64,000 nt of DNA from Clostridia bacterium (lineage in GTDB: Bacteria > Bacillota > Clostridia > Oscillospirales > CAG-272): contig JAFQDK010000029.1 in the NCBI GenBank assembly GCA_017399305.1, positions 1-64,000 on the forward strand, in the 5' to 3' direction. The notes under the pieces are model-generated. The model ran no database searches, was not told the origin of the DNA, and saw only the letters and a list, made by a program, of their open reading frames with translations. Position numbers and translations under genes: made by a program. Below are positions 45,062 through 56,495 of the stretch, one piece after another; the first letter of the stretch is position 1; each line of letters opens with the position of its first letter.

Positions 45062-46390
45062 TTACAAAGTTTTTATCATTTCACCGAACAAATCGTAGTC
45101 CATTGCCTCAGTAATCTCTACTTCAACAAATCGACCTGCGCGTATCTTCTTCGGTGCGGTAAAATATATCTTACCGTCAACATCGGGGGCATCCGCACGG
45201 CTACGGCCAAAGTGCACGCCTGCCGCACCGTCAAAGCCCTCGCAAAGAACTTCAATTTTCTTTCCAACCTGATTTGCAAGCTTTTTCTCAGAAACTGCAA
45301 GCTGAACATTCATCAGTATATCGTATCTGTCCTGCTTTACCTGCTCGTCAATCTGGTCATCAAAATCTGCCGCGGCAGTTCCCTCCTCCGAAGAGTAGGT
45401 AAACGCGCCAAAGCGGTCAAACTGAACTTCTTTTACAAACTCGCACAGCTCCTCAAAATCCTCCTCGGTTTCACCTGGGAAGCCAACGATAGCAGTTGAG
45501 CGAAGCGTTACATCGGGAATTTCGCGACGAAGTCTTTCAATAGCACTGCGAATAGTTGCGCCGTCACCGTGACGGTTCATTCGCTCAAGCACTTTATCAC
45601 TTATGTGCTGAACGGGGATATCGGCATATTTGCATACGCGCGGATTGTCGCGCATTTCTGCGATAAGCTCATCCGTAATCTTGTCGGGATAGAGATAAAG
45701 CAGACGAATCCACGGAATTTTTGTCTCGGCGCATATTCTCTGAATAAGCTCATGCAGCTTATATTCGCCGTAAATGTCAAGACCGTAGCGCGATGTATCC
45801 TGTGCAATGAGGTTAAGCTCCTTTACGCCGAGCGCTTCAAGGTCCTTTGCCTCTGAAACGATATCCTCCATAGTGCGCGAGCGCATGCCGCCGCGGATAA
45901 GAGGAATGGCACAGTAGGTACAACGGTTGTCGCATCCCTCTGCTACTTTGAGATATGCAGTGTATTCGGGAGTGGTGAGCACTCGCTCGCCGCCAAGCGG
46001 TGATTTTTCTTTATCCTCAAACGAGGTGTACTTCTCGCCCTTTGCAACAGCGGCCACCGCCTCTGCAATCTTGTGGTATGAGCCTGTGCCAAGCACAGCG
46101 TCAACCTCGGGCATCTCCTCAAGAATCTGCTCACGGTATCTTTCAGCAAGACATCCCGTTGCAATTATTCCTTTAAGTGAACGGTTTTTCTTTAGCCATG
46201 CAACGTCGAGGATGTTTTCAATTGCCTCCTCCTTTGCGCTTTGTATAAAGCCGCAAGTGTTGACAACAATGATATCCGCAACTGTTTCATCCGGAGTTAT
46301 CTCATATCCGGCATCAGCTAAGATCTTTAACATTACCTCGGTGTCCACAAGGTTTTTGGAACATCCGAGCGAAACAAATCCTATTTTCAT
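45062..46390 (-). CDS. rimO: ribosomal protein S12 methylthiotransferase
   Basis: A radical-SAM enzyme that adds a methylthio group to an Asp of ribosomal protein S12. A 442-residue protein: N-terminal UPF0004 domain with its three cluster cysteines (SLGCSKN, NTCGF, TGCLAERY), radical-SAM core CDNRCTYCAIP (C-x3-C-x2-C), and C-terminal TRAM domain. Start ATG 46390 (MKIGFVSLGCSKN) was chosen over the frame start 46408. It follows recX, after a partial repeat around 46411-46430. Confidence 0.95.
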   Translation of the reverse strand: MKIGFVSLGCSKNLVDTEVMLKILADAGYEITPDETVADIIVVNTCGFIQSAKEEAIENILDVAWLKKNRSLKGIIATGCLAERYREQILEEMPEVDAVLGTGSYHKIAEAVAAVAKGEKYTSFEDKEKSPLGGERVLTTPEYTAYLKVAEGCDNRCTYCAIPLIRGGMRSRTMEDIVSEAKDLEALGVKELNLIAQDTSRYGLDIYGEYKLHELIQRICAETKIPWIRLLYLYPDKITDELIAEMRDNPRVCKYADIPVQHISDKVLERMNRHGDGATIRSAIERLRREIPDVTLRSTAIVGFPGETEEDFEELCEFVKEVQFDRFGAFTYSSEEGTAAADFDDQIDEQVKQDRYDILMNVQLAVSEKKLANQVGKKIEVLCEGFDGAAGVHFGRSRADAPDVDGKIYFTAPKKIRAGRFVEVEITEAMDYDLFGEMIKTL

Positions 46391-46441
46391 ATAAAAAATC
46401 CTATGCAATGAAGTCCCTCTTGCCTAAATGGGGCTTATTTA

Positions 46442-47026
46442 TCAATACCCCTGTTTATACAGGGCTTTTTTCATTTCTTCGGCTTCTTCAAAGTTTTCTG
46501 GCTTTGTTTTGCCAAATTTCTTTATCAGAAAACTTTGCTTTGCAACTCTAAACTCCTCATCGGTGTAACTCTCATCAAGCACCGATAAAATTTTGTCTCC
46601 GCTATAACCTTTAGCAAGTAACATCGGCAACAGTTTTCGCCTGCCGATATACCTTTTTCCAACAAGATCCTTTAAGTAGCTTTTAATCTGCCACTCCTCG
46701 TCAATGTAGCCGCAATCTGCCGCGTAATCAGCCGCATTTTTTGCACATTGATGTGGAAAACCTTTACGTCTGAGTTTTTCATAAAGCTTTTTCTTTGAAC
46801 ACTGCCCCGAAGCAATGATACGAATTGCGGCACGCTTTGCCGCATAGAATCTGGAGTTTTCGGAAAGCTTGTCAAAATCATCAGCCGTGATAACACCTTT
46901 GACAATACCGCTTTCCAAAAAATCATCAGCCGAAATATCAAACGTGTTTTTTTCACCGTCTATATTGACACTGAGCCTTACTCCGTCACCTGAGTCACAG
47001 GCTCGGATACTTGTAACCTTAATCAC
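46442..47026 (-). CDS. recX: regulatory protein RecX
   Basis: Binds RecA filaments and limits their extension. A 194-residue protein made of three-helix RecX repeats ([76 protein letters not shown]). It overlaps the recA stop by 4 nt (ATGA), the classic coupled recA-recX arrangement. Confidence 0.92.
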   Translation of the reverse strand: MIKVTSIRACDSGDGVRLSVNIDGEKNTFDISADDFLESGIVKGVITADDFDKLSENSRFYAAKRAAIRIIASGQCSKKKLYEKLRRKGFPHQCAKNAADYAADCGYIDEEWQIKSYLKDLVGKRYIGRRKLLPMLLAKGYSGDKILSVLDESYTDEEFRVAKQSFLIKKFGKTKPENFEEAEEMKKALYKQGY

Positions 47027-48129
47027 TCGTCAAGCTCAAACTCTCTGACATCAAAGTCATCTTCAAGCTCAAATGAGTTTTCAATTTCCTCATCAAGCAA
47101 TTCGGGACTTGCCGCAGCACGCACCTTTGCTTCAATTTCTGCGGCAATTTCGGGATGAGTTTCAAGGAACTTACGTGTATTGTCCTTACCTTGACCGATT
47201 CTATCCTCACCGTATGAGAACCATGAGCCGCTCTTTTTAATTATGCCAAGCATTTCGCCGATATCAACAAGCTCGCTTATCTTGGAAATACCATTGCCGA
47301 AGAGAATATCAAATTCTGCACAGCGGAAAGGAGGTGCAACCTTATTTTTAACAACCTTACATTTTACATGGTTGCCGTAAACCTCGCCGCCGGACTGCTT
47401 GAGTGCCTCTTTTTTACGCACATCAATACGTACAGAAGCATAATACTTAAGCGCATTACCGCCGCTTGTTACCTCGGGATTGCCGTAAACAATGCCAACC
47501 TTGTCACGGAGCTGGTTGATAAATACAACGATACAGTTATTCTTTGCAACAACGCCCGAAAGCTTTCTCATTGCCTGCGACATAAGACGTGCCTGCAGAC
47601 CTACATGGGATGCACCCATGTCACCGTCAATTTCCTGACGCGGAACGAGCGCCGCAACAGAGTCGATAACGATAATATCAATAGCGCCGGAACGCGCAAG
47701 TGCCTCAGCGATTGAAAGCGCATCTTCACCGCAGTCGGGCTGTGAAACGAGAAGATCATTGATATTTACGCCAAGCTTTTTTGCATATCTTGGGTCAAGC
47801 GCGTGCTCAGCGTCGATAAACGCCGCTTCGCCGCCTGCCTTCTGTGCCTCGGCAATGATATGTAATGCAACGGTTGTCTTACCTGAAGATTCAGGACCGT
47901 ATATTTCAACAATTCTTCCACGCGGAACTCCGCCGACACCGAGTGCAAGGTCAAGTGAAATAGAACCTGTGGAGATGGCATCAACCTTTTCGTCAAGTCC
48001 CTCTCCAAGCTTCATAATTGCACCTTTGCCAAAATCCTTTTCAATCTGAGAAAGCGCAGTACCAAGCGCCTTTTTCTTATCAGTTGCAAGATCCTCGCCT
48101 ACTGCTTTTGTTGTTTTCTTAGTTGCCAT
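47023..48129 (-). CDS. recA: recombinase RecA
   Basis: Strand-exchange ATPase for recombination and SOS signalling. 368 residues, full length. Walker [10 protein letters not shown], the [15 protein letters not shown] Walker B strand ([12 protein letters not shown]), [12 protein letters not shown] loop L1 region and acidic C-terminal tail are present. AAAGGAT precedes the ATG. No clean consensus promoter or SOS box was found in the 200 bp upstream. Confidence 0.98.
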   Translation of the reverse strand: MATKKTTKAVGEDLATDKKKALGTALSQIEKDFGKGAIMKLGEGLDEKVDAISTGSISLDLALGVGGVPRGRIVEIYGPESSGKTTVALHIIAEAQKAGGEAAFIDAEHALDPRYAKKLGVNINDLLVSQPDCGEDALSIAEALARSGAIDIIVIDSVAALVPRQEIDGDMGASHVGLQARLMSQAMRKLSGVVAKNNCIVVFINQLRDKVGIVYGNPEVTSGGNALKYYASVRIDVRKKEALKQSGGEVYGNHVKCKVVKNKVAPPFRCAEFDILFGNGISKISELVDIGEMLGIIKKSGSWFSYGEDRIGQGKDNTRKFLETHPEIAAEIEAKVRAAASPELLDEEIENSFELEDDFDVREFELDE

Positions 48130-48285
48130 AATGGTAAAATCCTTTCAAAATATAGATTTTCCCCCAAATGTTCATGACTGCGCATAGCACAGTCGGTTGC
48201 GGCGGAACCTTTGCTCATTTACAATAAGCAGTCGGAGCCGCAATTTTCCCCTAAATATATCAGTAAATAACTTTGTTTAAACTCC

Positions 48286-48322
48286 CCACAAACCTGTAGG
48301 GGACGGAGTCCTCGACGTCCCT
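48286..48322. repeat. short palindromic repeat related to 12923
   Basis: CCACAAACCTGTAGGGGACG with CGACGTCCC; the GGGACG / CGTCCC ends can pair. Sits between the gyrA-linked lipoprotein and recA. Confidence 0.55.
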
Positions 48323-48331
48323 TATTATTTT

Positions 48332-48958
48332 TTAATATGTCGGGCTATCGAGTCTGTAAATATAGCTAGGGACCTTTTTTCCCTCGGCATTTGTAGTCTC
48401 AGGTGAGTCTTCATCAACATAACGCACAAGTATCATTTCAAGATCAACGCTTACACCGTCAGCAGTAGTTGCAATACTGAAAGTCACGCGGTCACCTTTA
48501 TTTTTGATTATCTCAATTGAGTTATAATCATAAATTCTTTCGGGCAGTTCATACACATCGACATTGACAGCCTGCATAAGACCAAGCTCGCCCTCACTGT
48601 ATTTAGGTGCTTCAACAGCAGTGTCGGTTGAGATACCTTCAAAAGCCGAGAGATAAAGTATCTCGGCATATTCTTTGGTGAACACTTTTTCGGTTGCTTC
48701 CTTTATATCCGCCACCGAGAAAAGACCGTATTCTTCGCAATCGCAATAATAATAACCGCCGAAAGCGCCTACATCCGAGCCATCCCCGTTTATTTCAAAG
48801 CCCTTGCCGAAATAAATCTCGTTAAGCGGCTTTGATGCATCAATCAATGCAGGAAGCTCTGCCTTTATATCATCAACGGTGAACTCAGGTGCGCCGCACG
48901 ATGAAAATACAAATACAAGACAAAGAATGAGTATCGCGCCTAAAAGCTTTTTACTCAT
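48332..48958 (-). CDS. lipoprotein translationally coupled to gyrA
   Basis: A 208-residue lipoprotein with lipobox FSSC (Cys21). The mature part (about 185 residues) begins PEFTVDDIKAELPALIDASK and contains GGYYYCDCEEYG; no named family was recognised. Its ATG lies inside the end of gyrA (8-nt overlap, ATGAGTAA), with GAGGTGG just upstream, so it is expressed with the gyrase operon. A link to envelope or stress physiology cannot be read from the sequence. Confidence 0.85.
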   Translation of the reverse strand: MSKKLLGAILILCLVFVFSSCGAPEFTVDDIKAELPALIDASKPLNEIYFGKGFEINGDGSDVGAFGGYYYCDCEEYGLFSVADIKEATEKVFTKEYAEILYLSAFEGISTDTAVEAPKYSEGELGLMQAVNVDVYELPERIYDYNSIEIIKNKGDRVTFSIATTADGVSVDLEMILVRYVDEDSPETTNAEGKKVPSYIYRLDSPTY

Positions 48959-51446
48959 TGGTTTCCACCTCAGCTACAGCCTCAATATCCGATTCCTCAG
49001 CCTTTGCCACCTTTGCAAAGTTGACTATCTTTGCACCGTCGGAAAGTCGCATTACGATAACGCCGCCTGCAGTACGTGAGTAAGTATTGATGCCTTCCAC
49101 AGGAATACGTATAATTGTACCTTCATTGGTTATAAGCATAAGGTCGTCATTTTCATCAACAGATGCGATAGATGTAAGGAGACCTGTCTTATCCGAGATC
49201 TTGTGAGCCGCAACACCCTTACCGCCACGGTTCTTCATAAGTCTGAACTCGTCAAACTCGGAAAGCTTACCGTAGCCGTTTTCGGTAATGGTGACAAGCT
49301 TTTTACCTTCTTCAACAAGTGCAACGCCGCAAACGTAGTCGTCCTCTTGAACTCTGATACCGATAACACCTCTTGCGGTACGTCCCATAGCGCGTGCCTC
49401 GCTTTCAACAAAGCGGACAGCGTTGCCCTCGTGAGTAGCGATGATAAGTTCGGTATCGCCAAAGGTGAGTTTAACAAATACAAGCTCGTCGCCCTCGTCA
49501 AGGTTAAGTGCGATCTTACCGCCCTTGCGGTGATATACATATTCGCTGAGAGCAGTACGCTTGATGATACCGCGCTTTGTAACCATGGTGAGGAATGCAT
49601 CATCTACAAACTCAGCAACCTCAATCATAGACGTAACTCTTTCGCCCTGCTCGATATCAAGCATATTGATGATGTTTGAGCCCTTGGCTGTTCTTGACGC
49701 TTCGGGAATCTGATATGCCTTGCGCATATGAACGCGGCCGCGGTTTGTAAAGAAGAGAATATACGAATGGCTGTTTGTTACAATAACCTTTTCGATAAAG
49801 TCCTCTTCCTTTGTTGTCATACCGATAATACCCTTGCCGCCGCGATGCTGTGCAGTGTAGGTATCGGCAGGAAGACGCTTGATATAGCCTGCATTTGTAA
49901 GTGTAAGCACGCATGCGTGACGCTCGATAAGGTCTTCGAGGTCGATATCATCCTCTGCTTCTACAATAGAAGTGCGGCGCTCGTCCGCGAACTTATCCTT
50001 AATTTCGGTAAGCTCTTCCTTAACGATGTTCTTTATCTTTTCTTCAGATGCAAGAATACCCGAAAGCTCGTCTACACGCTCATGCAAGTATGCGAGACGG
50101 TCTTCAATCTTCTGACGCTCCATACCGCTAAGACGTCCGAGAGTCATTTCAACTATAGCCTGTGCCTGACGTTCGGAAAGCTCAAAACGTTCCATGAGCG
50201 CTGTCTTTGCAGCGGCAACAGACTCGCTATTCTTGATAAGCTCTATAATTTCGTCAATATGGTCAAGTGCTATCTTGTAGCCCTCATAAATGTGCATTTC
50301 TGCAAGGGTCTTATCAAGGTCGAACTTTGTACGGCGGGTGATTATTTCTTCCTGGAACTCAATATAATTGCGAAGAATATCCTTAAGTGTGAATATCTTA
50401 GGAACGCCGTTTTCGAGTGCGAGCATATTTACGGAGAACGTGCTCTGCAGCTCACTGTAACGGTAAAGCTGATTTAAGATTACCTGTGCATTTGCGTCAC
50501 GGCGCAGATCTACAACGATACGCATACCTGCCTGTCCGCTTTCATCGCGGATGTCGGTAATTCCCTCAATGCGCTTATCATTTACAAGGTCAGCAATGCT
50601 CTTTACAAGCTGTGACTTGTTTACCATGTAGGGAATCTCGGTAAAGATGATAGAGTTTTCCTCTTCATCAATATCCGCAGTAGCACGGACTACTACACGT
50701 CCCTTACCTGTTTCATAAGCATCACGGATACCCTTGGTGCCGTAAATTGTAGCATATGTCGGGAAGTCGGGACCCTTGATATGCTCCATAAGCTCTTCGG
50801 TAGTAATCTCGGGATTGTCCATCATGGCAAGCGTACCGTCAATAACCTCACCGAGATTGTGTGTGGGGATGTTGGTAGCCATACCTACAGCAATACCCAC
50901 AGCACCGTTTACAAGGAGATTGGGAAAACGCGAAGGAAGCACTGTAGGCTCCATGCGTGTATTATCAAAGTTAGGTGTCATGTTGACGATATCTTTTTCA
51001 ATATCGGTCATCATAACATCTGCTATTTTAGAGAGCTTTGCCTCGGTGTAACGGTAAGCAGCGGCGCCGTCACCGTCGATATTGCCGAAGTTACCCTGTC
51101 CCTTAATAAGCGGATAGCGATATGAGAAATCCTGCGCCATACGAACCATTGTGCCGTATACCGCGGCGTCACCGTGTGGATGATAACGTCCAAGCACGTT
51201 ACCAACTGTTGTCGCCGATTTACGGAAAGGCTTATCGTATGTGAGGTTATCCTCATACATTGCATAGAGAATACGGCGCTGACCTGGCTTCATACCGTCG
51301 CGCACATCGGGAAGTGCACGGCTGGTGATAACACTCATCGAATACTCGATAAAGCCCTGGCGCACCTGCTTTTCCATATTGACAGGAACTATTTTTTGAT
51401 CCGGAAAATCAATAGATTCACTTAAAATTGTGTTCTTTTTAGCCAT
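48951..51446 (-). CDS. gyrA: DNA gyrase subunit A
   Basis: Breaks and reseals DNA during supercoiling. An 831-residue protein with catalytic Tyr133 (AAYRYTE) and a gyrase-type C-terminal beta-pinwheel with a GyrA box reading QHRGGKG (consensus QRRGGKG). The quinolone-pocket helix reads [10 protein letters not shown]: Ala94 and Gly98 correspond to Ser83 and Asp87 of E. coli. Start ATG 51446 (MAKKNTIL) was chosen by family comparison; no ribosome site is evident. The open frame back to 51500 runs through a GGAAAACTTTTT-type hairpin. It follows gyrB. Confidence 0.96.
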   Translation of the reverse strand: MAKKNTILSESIDFPDQKIVPVNMEKQVRQGFIEYSMSVITSRALPDVRDGMKPGQRRILYAMYEDNLTYDKPFRKSATTVGNVLGRYHPHGDAAVYGTMVRMAQDFSYRYPLIKGQGNFGNIDGDGAAAYRYTEAKLSKIADVMMTDIEKDIVNMTPNFDNTRMEPTVLPSRFPNLLVNGAVGIAVGMATNIPTHNLGEVIDGTLAMMDNPEITTEELMEHIKGPDFPTYATIYGTKGIRDAYETGKGRVVVRATADIDEEENSIIFTEIPYMVNKSQLVKSIADLVNDKRIEGITDIRDESGQAGMRIVVDLRRDANAQVILNQLYRYSELQSTFSVNMLALENGVPKIFTLKDILRNYIEFQEEIITRRTKFDLDKTLAEMHIYEGYKIALDHIDEIIELIKNSESVAAAKTALMERFELSERQAQAIVEMTLGRLSGMERQKIEDRLAYLHERVDELSGILASEEKIKNIVKEELTEIKDKFADERRTSIVEAEDDIDLEDLIERHACVLTLTNAGYIKRLPADTYTAQHRGGKGIIGMTTKEEDFIEKVIVTNSHSYILFFTNRGRVHMRKAYQIPEASRTAKGSNIINMLDIEQGERVTSMIEVAEFVDDAFLTMVTKRGIIKRTALSEYVYHRKGGKIALNLDEGDELVFVKLTFGDTELIIATHEGNAVRFVESEARAMGRTARGVIGIRVQEDDYVCGVALVEEGKKLVTITENGYGKLSEFDEFRLMKNRGGKGVAAHKISDKTGLLTSIASVDENDDLMLITNEGTIIRIPVEGINTYSRTAGGVIVMRLSDGAKIVNFAKVAKAEESDIEAVAEVETNE

Positions 51447-51533
51447 TTGTTTTTTTATAGCAAGAAAACTTTTTTCAAAAAGTTTTCCTGCACCTTTCAA
51501 AAACTTTTAAAAAGTAAATTTATTTTCTATACT

Positions 51534-51649
51534 TTTTCCACATTATTCACATTTTTTACTGTGGAAAACTTGTGTTAGTGCATATTGTGTAAAAGTCATA
51601 CAAACCCATACACAGTAATATTTTTAAATGTGTGTTAATATGTGGAAAT
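51534..51649. promoter_or_regulatory. cluster of DnaA-box-like sites between gyrB and gyrA
   Basis: Against TTATCCACA: TTTTCCACA at 51534-51542, TTATTCACA at 51543-51551 and TGTGGAAAA (minus) at 51560-51568, each with one mismatch; TGTGGAAAT (minus) at 51641-51649 with two. The 225-bp gap is AT-rich and otherwise empty. It may be a second half of the origin or DnaA control of gyrA. Confidence 0.45.
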
Positions 51650-51671
51650 GATAACTTTTGATGTATAAAAA

Positions 51672-53630
<1,959 letters not shown>

Positions 53631-53897
53631 TTACTCAATCGACTTTTTTGCACGGCTTGCAAGTGACAGCGTTGAAAGCTGTGAAATGCATACCGCAGTT
53701 TGATTTATATTTTCATTCTTATCATACAAAATAAATGATTTTGGTATCTCTGTCTTTGAAATTTCGAGAATACCGTCACTCTGTGCCTTTTTTAAAAAGG
53801 AACGCGTGTCCGCACCCATAGTAGCATTGTCCATATCAAAAATACCGATAATGCTCTTTGTGCGTATTATTTTATTGTTTCCTGCATGTAAATACAT
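53631..53897 (-). CDS. DUF370 family protein (RemB/YaaB-like)
   Basis: An 88-residue protein with the family start MYLHAGNNKIIRTKSIIGIFDMDNAT; its relatives in this position (recF-yaaB-gyrB) are called RemB or extracellular matrix regulatory proteins. It begins 3 nt after the recF stop. The tail beyond about residue 70 is variable. The molecular role of RemB is not firmly known. Confidence 0.9.
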   Translation of the reverse strand: MYLHAGNNKIIRTKSIIGIFDMDNATMGADTRSFLKKAQSDGILEISKTEIPKSFILYDKNENINQTAVCISQLSTLSLASRAKKSIE

Positions 53898-53900
53898 AAA

Positions 53901-55001
53901 TTACCTCTCAGGTACGGGAGTATACCTTCCTCCGTCAACGTAAATCATTTTCAAGTCGGAAAGCTTTACATAATCGCCTTTTTCACAGGCAGTAACTATC
54001 ATTTGTCTGCCTTCGGTACGAGAAAGAACATATGATTTCCTGTCCTCATCAAGCTCGCCTAAAACATCGTCAAAAAGATAAACAGGTGATTCACCTTTTT
54101 CAAGAGAAATAATTTCTCCCTCTCCTATTTTAAGTGCAAGTGAAAGAGAGCGTTGCTGTCCCTGTGAAGCAAACTGACGCGCATCCATTTTATTTATTGT
54201 GAAATACAAATCATCTCTTTGTATTCCGCAAAGGCTCATTTTTGCCGCCTGTTCGCGTTTTTCAAATTCTTTGAATAATTCCTCATAAATAGTTTTAACA
54301 TCTGAAAATCGGGATTTTTCGGCAGAAATATCACTTTTATAAAAAATTTCTGCTTCTTCTTTTCCCTGACTTATTTCTTTTATGGTATTTTTGAGGCTTA
54401 CAGACAACTTTTCCACATAGTCACGGCGCATTTCATAAATACGCGCGCACACATAAGAAAGCTGCTCATTATATGATGACATCAAATTGGCATCATATAG
54501 AACATCACTTTTAAGCAGCGCATTTTTACCTTCAAGCAATTTTTTATGCTCGGCAAGAAGCGCAACATATTCATTTGAAAGCTGTGATATCGCTATATTG
54601 AGAAATTCACGTCTTTCACTTGGTGCAGCTTTTATAATAGAAAGATGGTCCGGACAAAAGAAAACCGCATTGAATTTTCCTATAAGTTCCTTTGCAGTTA
54701 TCTTTACACCATTACAAAGTCTCATTCTCTGTCCGTCATAAAAACGGTACTCAAGAACATGCTCACCATCATGCCGCTCAAAAGTGATTTTTATAGAATA
54801 TCCTTTTTCACCAAAGCGTACTATGTCAGAATCCTTGCCGCCGCGAAAGCTTTTTCCGCGCGCAAAAAAGTATATAGCTTCAAGCACGTTTGTTTTTCCC
54901 TCGGCATTTTTGCCATAAAGAAGATTCACACCGTTTTGAAAATCTATAACAGCACTCTCACAAAGCCTGAAATTATTCAGTTTGATGTTTTTTAAAATCA
55001 T
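53901..55001 (-). CDS. recF: DNA replication and repair protein RecF
   Basis: SMC-like ATPase that loads RecA at gaps. 366 residues with N-terminal MILKNIKLNNFRL, Walker A YGKNAEGKTN, signature SQGQQRSLSLALKI and Walker B YLFDDVLGELD. Full length. A MITE-like repeat separates it from dnaN, where yaaA normally stands. Confidence 0.96.
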   Translation of the reverse strand: MILKNIKLNNFRLCESAVIDFQNGVNLLYGKNAEGKTNVLEAIYFFARGKSFRGGKDSDIVRFGEKGYSIKITFERHDGEHVLEYRFYDGQRMRLCNGVKITAKELIGKFNAVFFCPDHLSIIKAAPSERREFLNIAISQLSNEYVALLAEHKKLLEGKNALLKSDVLYDANLMSSYNEQLSYVCARIYEMRRDYVEKLSVSLKNTIKEISQGKEEAEIFYKSDISAEKSRFSDVKTIYEELFKEFEKREQAAKMSLCGIQRDDLYFTINKMDARQFASQGQQRSLSLALKIGEGEIISLEKGESPVYLFDDVLGELDEDRKSYVLSRTEGRQMIVTACEKGDYVKLSDLKMIYVDGGRYTPVPER

Positions 55002-55011
55002 AGCTTGCCTA

Positions 55012-55119
55012 CCTTGCCTAAATGAGAGGATATTGACGCATATGTCGCATTGGCCTACTCGCGGTGTAGGGATACGTATCCCCCAGTCGCCTTACGGCGC
55101 TAGCCCCCTTTAGGCAAGG
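55012..55119. repeat. MITE-like inverted repeat in place of yaaA
   Basis: About 108 bp with exact 11-bp terminal inverted repeats CCTTGCCTAAA / TTTAGGCAAGG and an inner GTCGCC...GGCGC hairpin. A half-site, CTTGCCTAAATGGGG, occurs near 46419. No open frame. It lies between recF and dnaN. Confidence 0.65.
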
Positions 55120-55132
55120 GGCACTTTTATTA

Positions 55133-56275
55133 TCACTCTTTCATCTTGAGCGGGAGAACCATATAAACATACTGGTCCTCTGCTTCATCGTCAATAGGCT
55201 CAATAGTAGCACTCATGTAGGGAGTGAGAAGCTTTATACGAATCTTTTCTGTAGTGATAGAACGCATAGTATCCATAAGATAACGACAGTTGAAACCGAT
55301 AACAATATCATCACCTGTGTGCTCGCAAGAAACTTCTTCAAAAATATTTCCGTTTGCACTCTTTGATGTGATCTGCAATGAGTTTTCAACAAAAGAAAGC
55401 TTTACATAATTCTTTGTGCTGCCCGCAATTTTTTCTTCAGAAATGAGTGCGGCACGCTCAAGCGCATCCTGAAATTCCTTTGCATCAAGTATAGCTTCAA
55501 TTGGCTGATCCTTTGGAATAAGTCTGTCATAGTCAATGTACTCACCCTCAACAAGTCTTGAGGAGAAAACAAGATTTTCCATATTGAAAATAATGTTCTT
55601 GTTTGTAACCATAATAGTAACAAACTCATCTGGATCATCAGAAAGCATCTTTACAAGCTCGGTTATTGTTTTGCCGGGTACAATAAATGATGTTCTTTCA
55701 AGATTGTCAATAACAGTAATAATAGGTGTGCGGAGATTACAAAGTGAAAGTGTATAGCTATCACAGCTTACCACGCGGATATTGTCGCTTTCAAGCTTGA
55801 AGAAAGCACCGCAAAGAATGGGACGCTGATCTATCTGTGCAATAGAATGTGCAGTACGTACGATCATCTTTTTAAGTGCACGCTGTTCAATTGTAAAGGA
55901 TTCCTTACCAGCAATAACAGGCATCTGTGGGAAATCCTTTGCAGGGAGTGCATGAAGAGAGAATGAGCTTCTTCCGCTCTTGATAGTAACTATAAGAGAT
56001 TCATCCACAGAAAGAGTAATAACACTTTCAGGAAGAATACGAACTATGGATAAAAATCTTTGCGCATTAATAACGCATGCACCGGGCAGAATAACCTCAG
56101 CTTCAACGATTGCTTTAACACTCTTTTCCATATCATATGTGGACATCTTGAGTCCGTCATCGCAGGTTTCAAGCAGAACACCCTCGGTAAACGGATGAGT
56201 GTTCTTTTGCGAAACTGCGCCCATAGCACGGACGAGCTTTTCAAGCATCTTGGCTTTTTCAAATTTAATCTTCAT
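55133..56275 (-). CDS. dnaN: DNA polymerase III beta sliding clamp
   Basis: Processivity clamp. 380 residues with three clamp domains; typical segments are MKIKFEKAKMLEKLVRA, GVLLETCDDGLKMSTYD, FNCRYLMD and the C-terminal YMVLPLKM. GGAGAAAACAAA precedes the ATG. It lies after the DnaA-box region downstream of dnaA. Confidence 0.97.
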   Translation of the reverse strand: MKIKFEKAKMLEKLVRAMGAVSQKNTHPFTEGVLLETCDDGLKMSTYDMEKSVKAIVEAEVILPGACVINAQRFLSIVRILPESVITLSVDESLIVTIKSGRSSFSLHALPAKDFPQMPVIAGKESFTIEQRALKKMIVRTAHSIAQIDQRPILCGAFFKLESDNIRVVSCDSYTLSLCNLRTPIITVIDNLERTSFIVPGKTITELVKMLSDDPDEFVTIMVTNKNIIFNMENLVFSSRLVEGEYIDYDRLIPKDQPIEAILDAKEFQDALERAALISEEKIAGSTKNYVKLSFVENSLQITSKSANGNIFEEVSCEHTGDDIVIGFNCRYLMDTMRSITTEKIRIKLLTPYMSATIEPIDDEAEDQYVYMVLPLKMKE

Positions 56276-56495
56276 TTTGTTTTCTCCGTCTCTTATATAA
56301 AAGATAATAATTATTTTAGTAGTAACGGTAGTAGAGCGCCTTAAAAATGTGTAAAACTTTCAAAGGCTTATCACACAAAGAAAAATGTCGTTTTTTTGGA
56401 AAATTTTCTATGTGATTAATTCAGAGTTTTTCAATGGATAACTTTATCCACATTTGGAATGTGAATAAAAAAGTATGTAACTATGTTAAAAACTC
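56276..56495. other. probable oriC / DnaA-box region between dnaA and dnaN
   Basis: A perfect DnaA box TTATCCACA at 56444-56452; TGTGAATAA (minus strand TTATTCACA, one mismatch) at 56460-56468; weaker sites at 56411-56419 and 56433-56441. The 220-bp gap codes for nothing. Firmicutes origins commonly sit beside dnaA. A/T-rich DNA upstream of dnaA (57950-58015) could be the unwinding part. Confidence 0.6.

Noticed and set aside
48205..48216. Possible SOS box (GAACCTTTGCTC) before recA
   Set aside because: One mismatch in a core base (GCTC for GTTC) and no clear promoter beside it; too weak to list.
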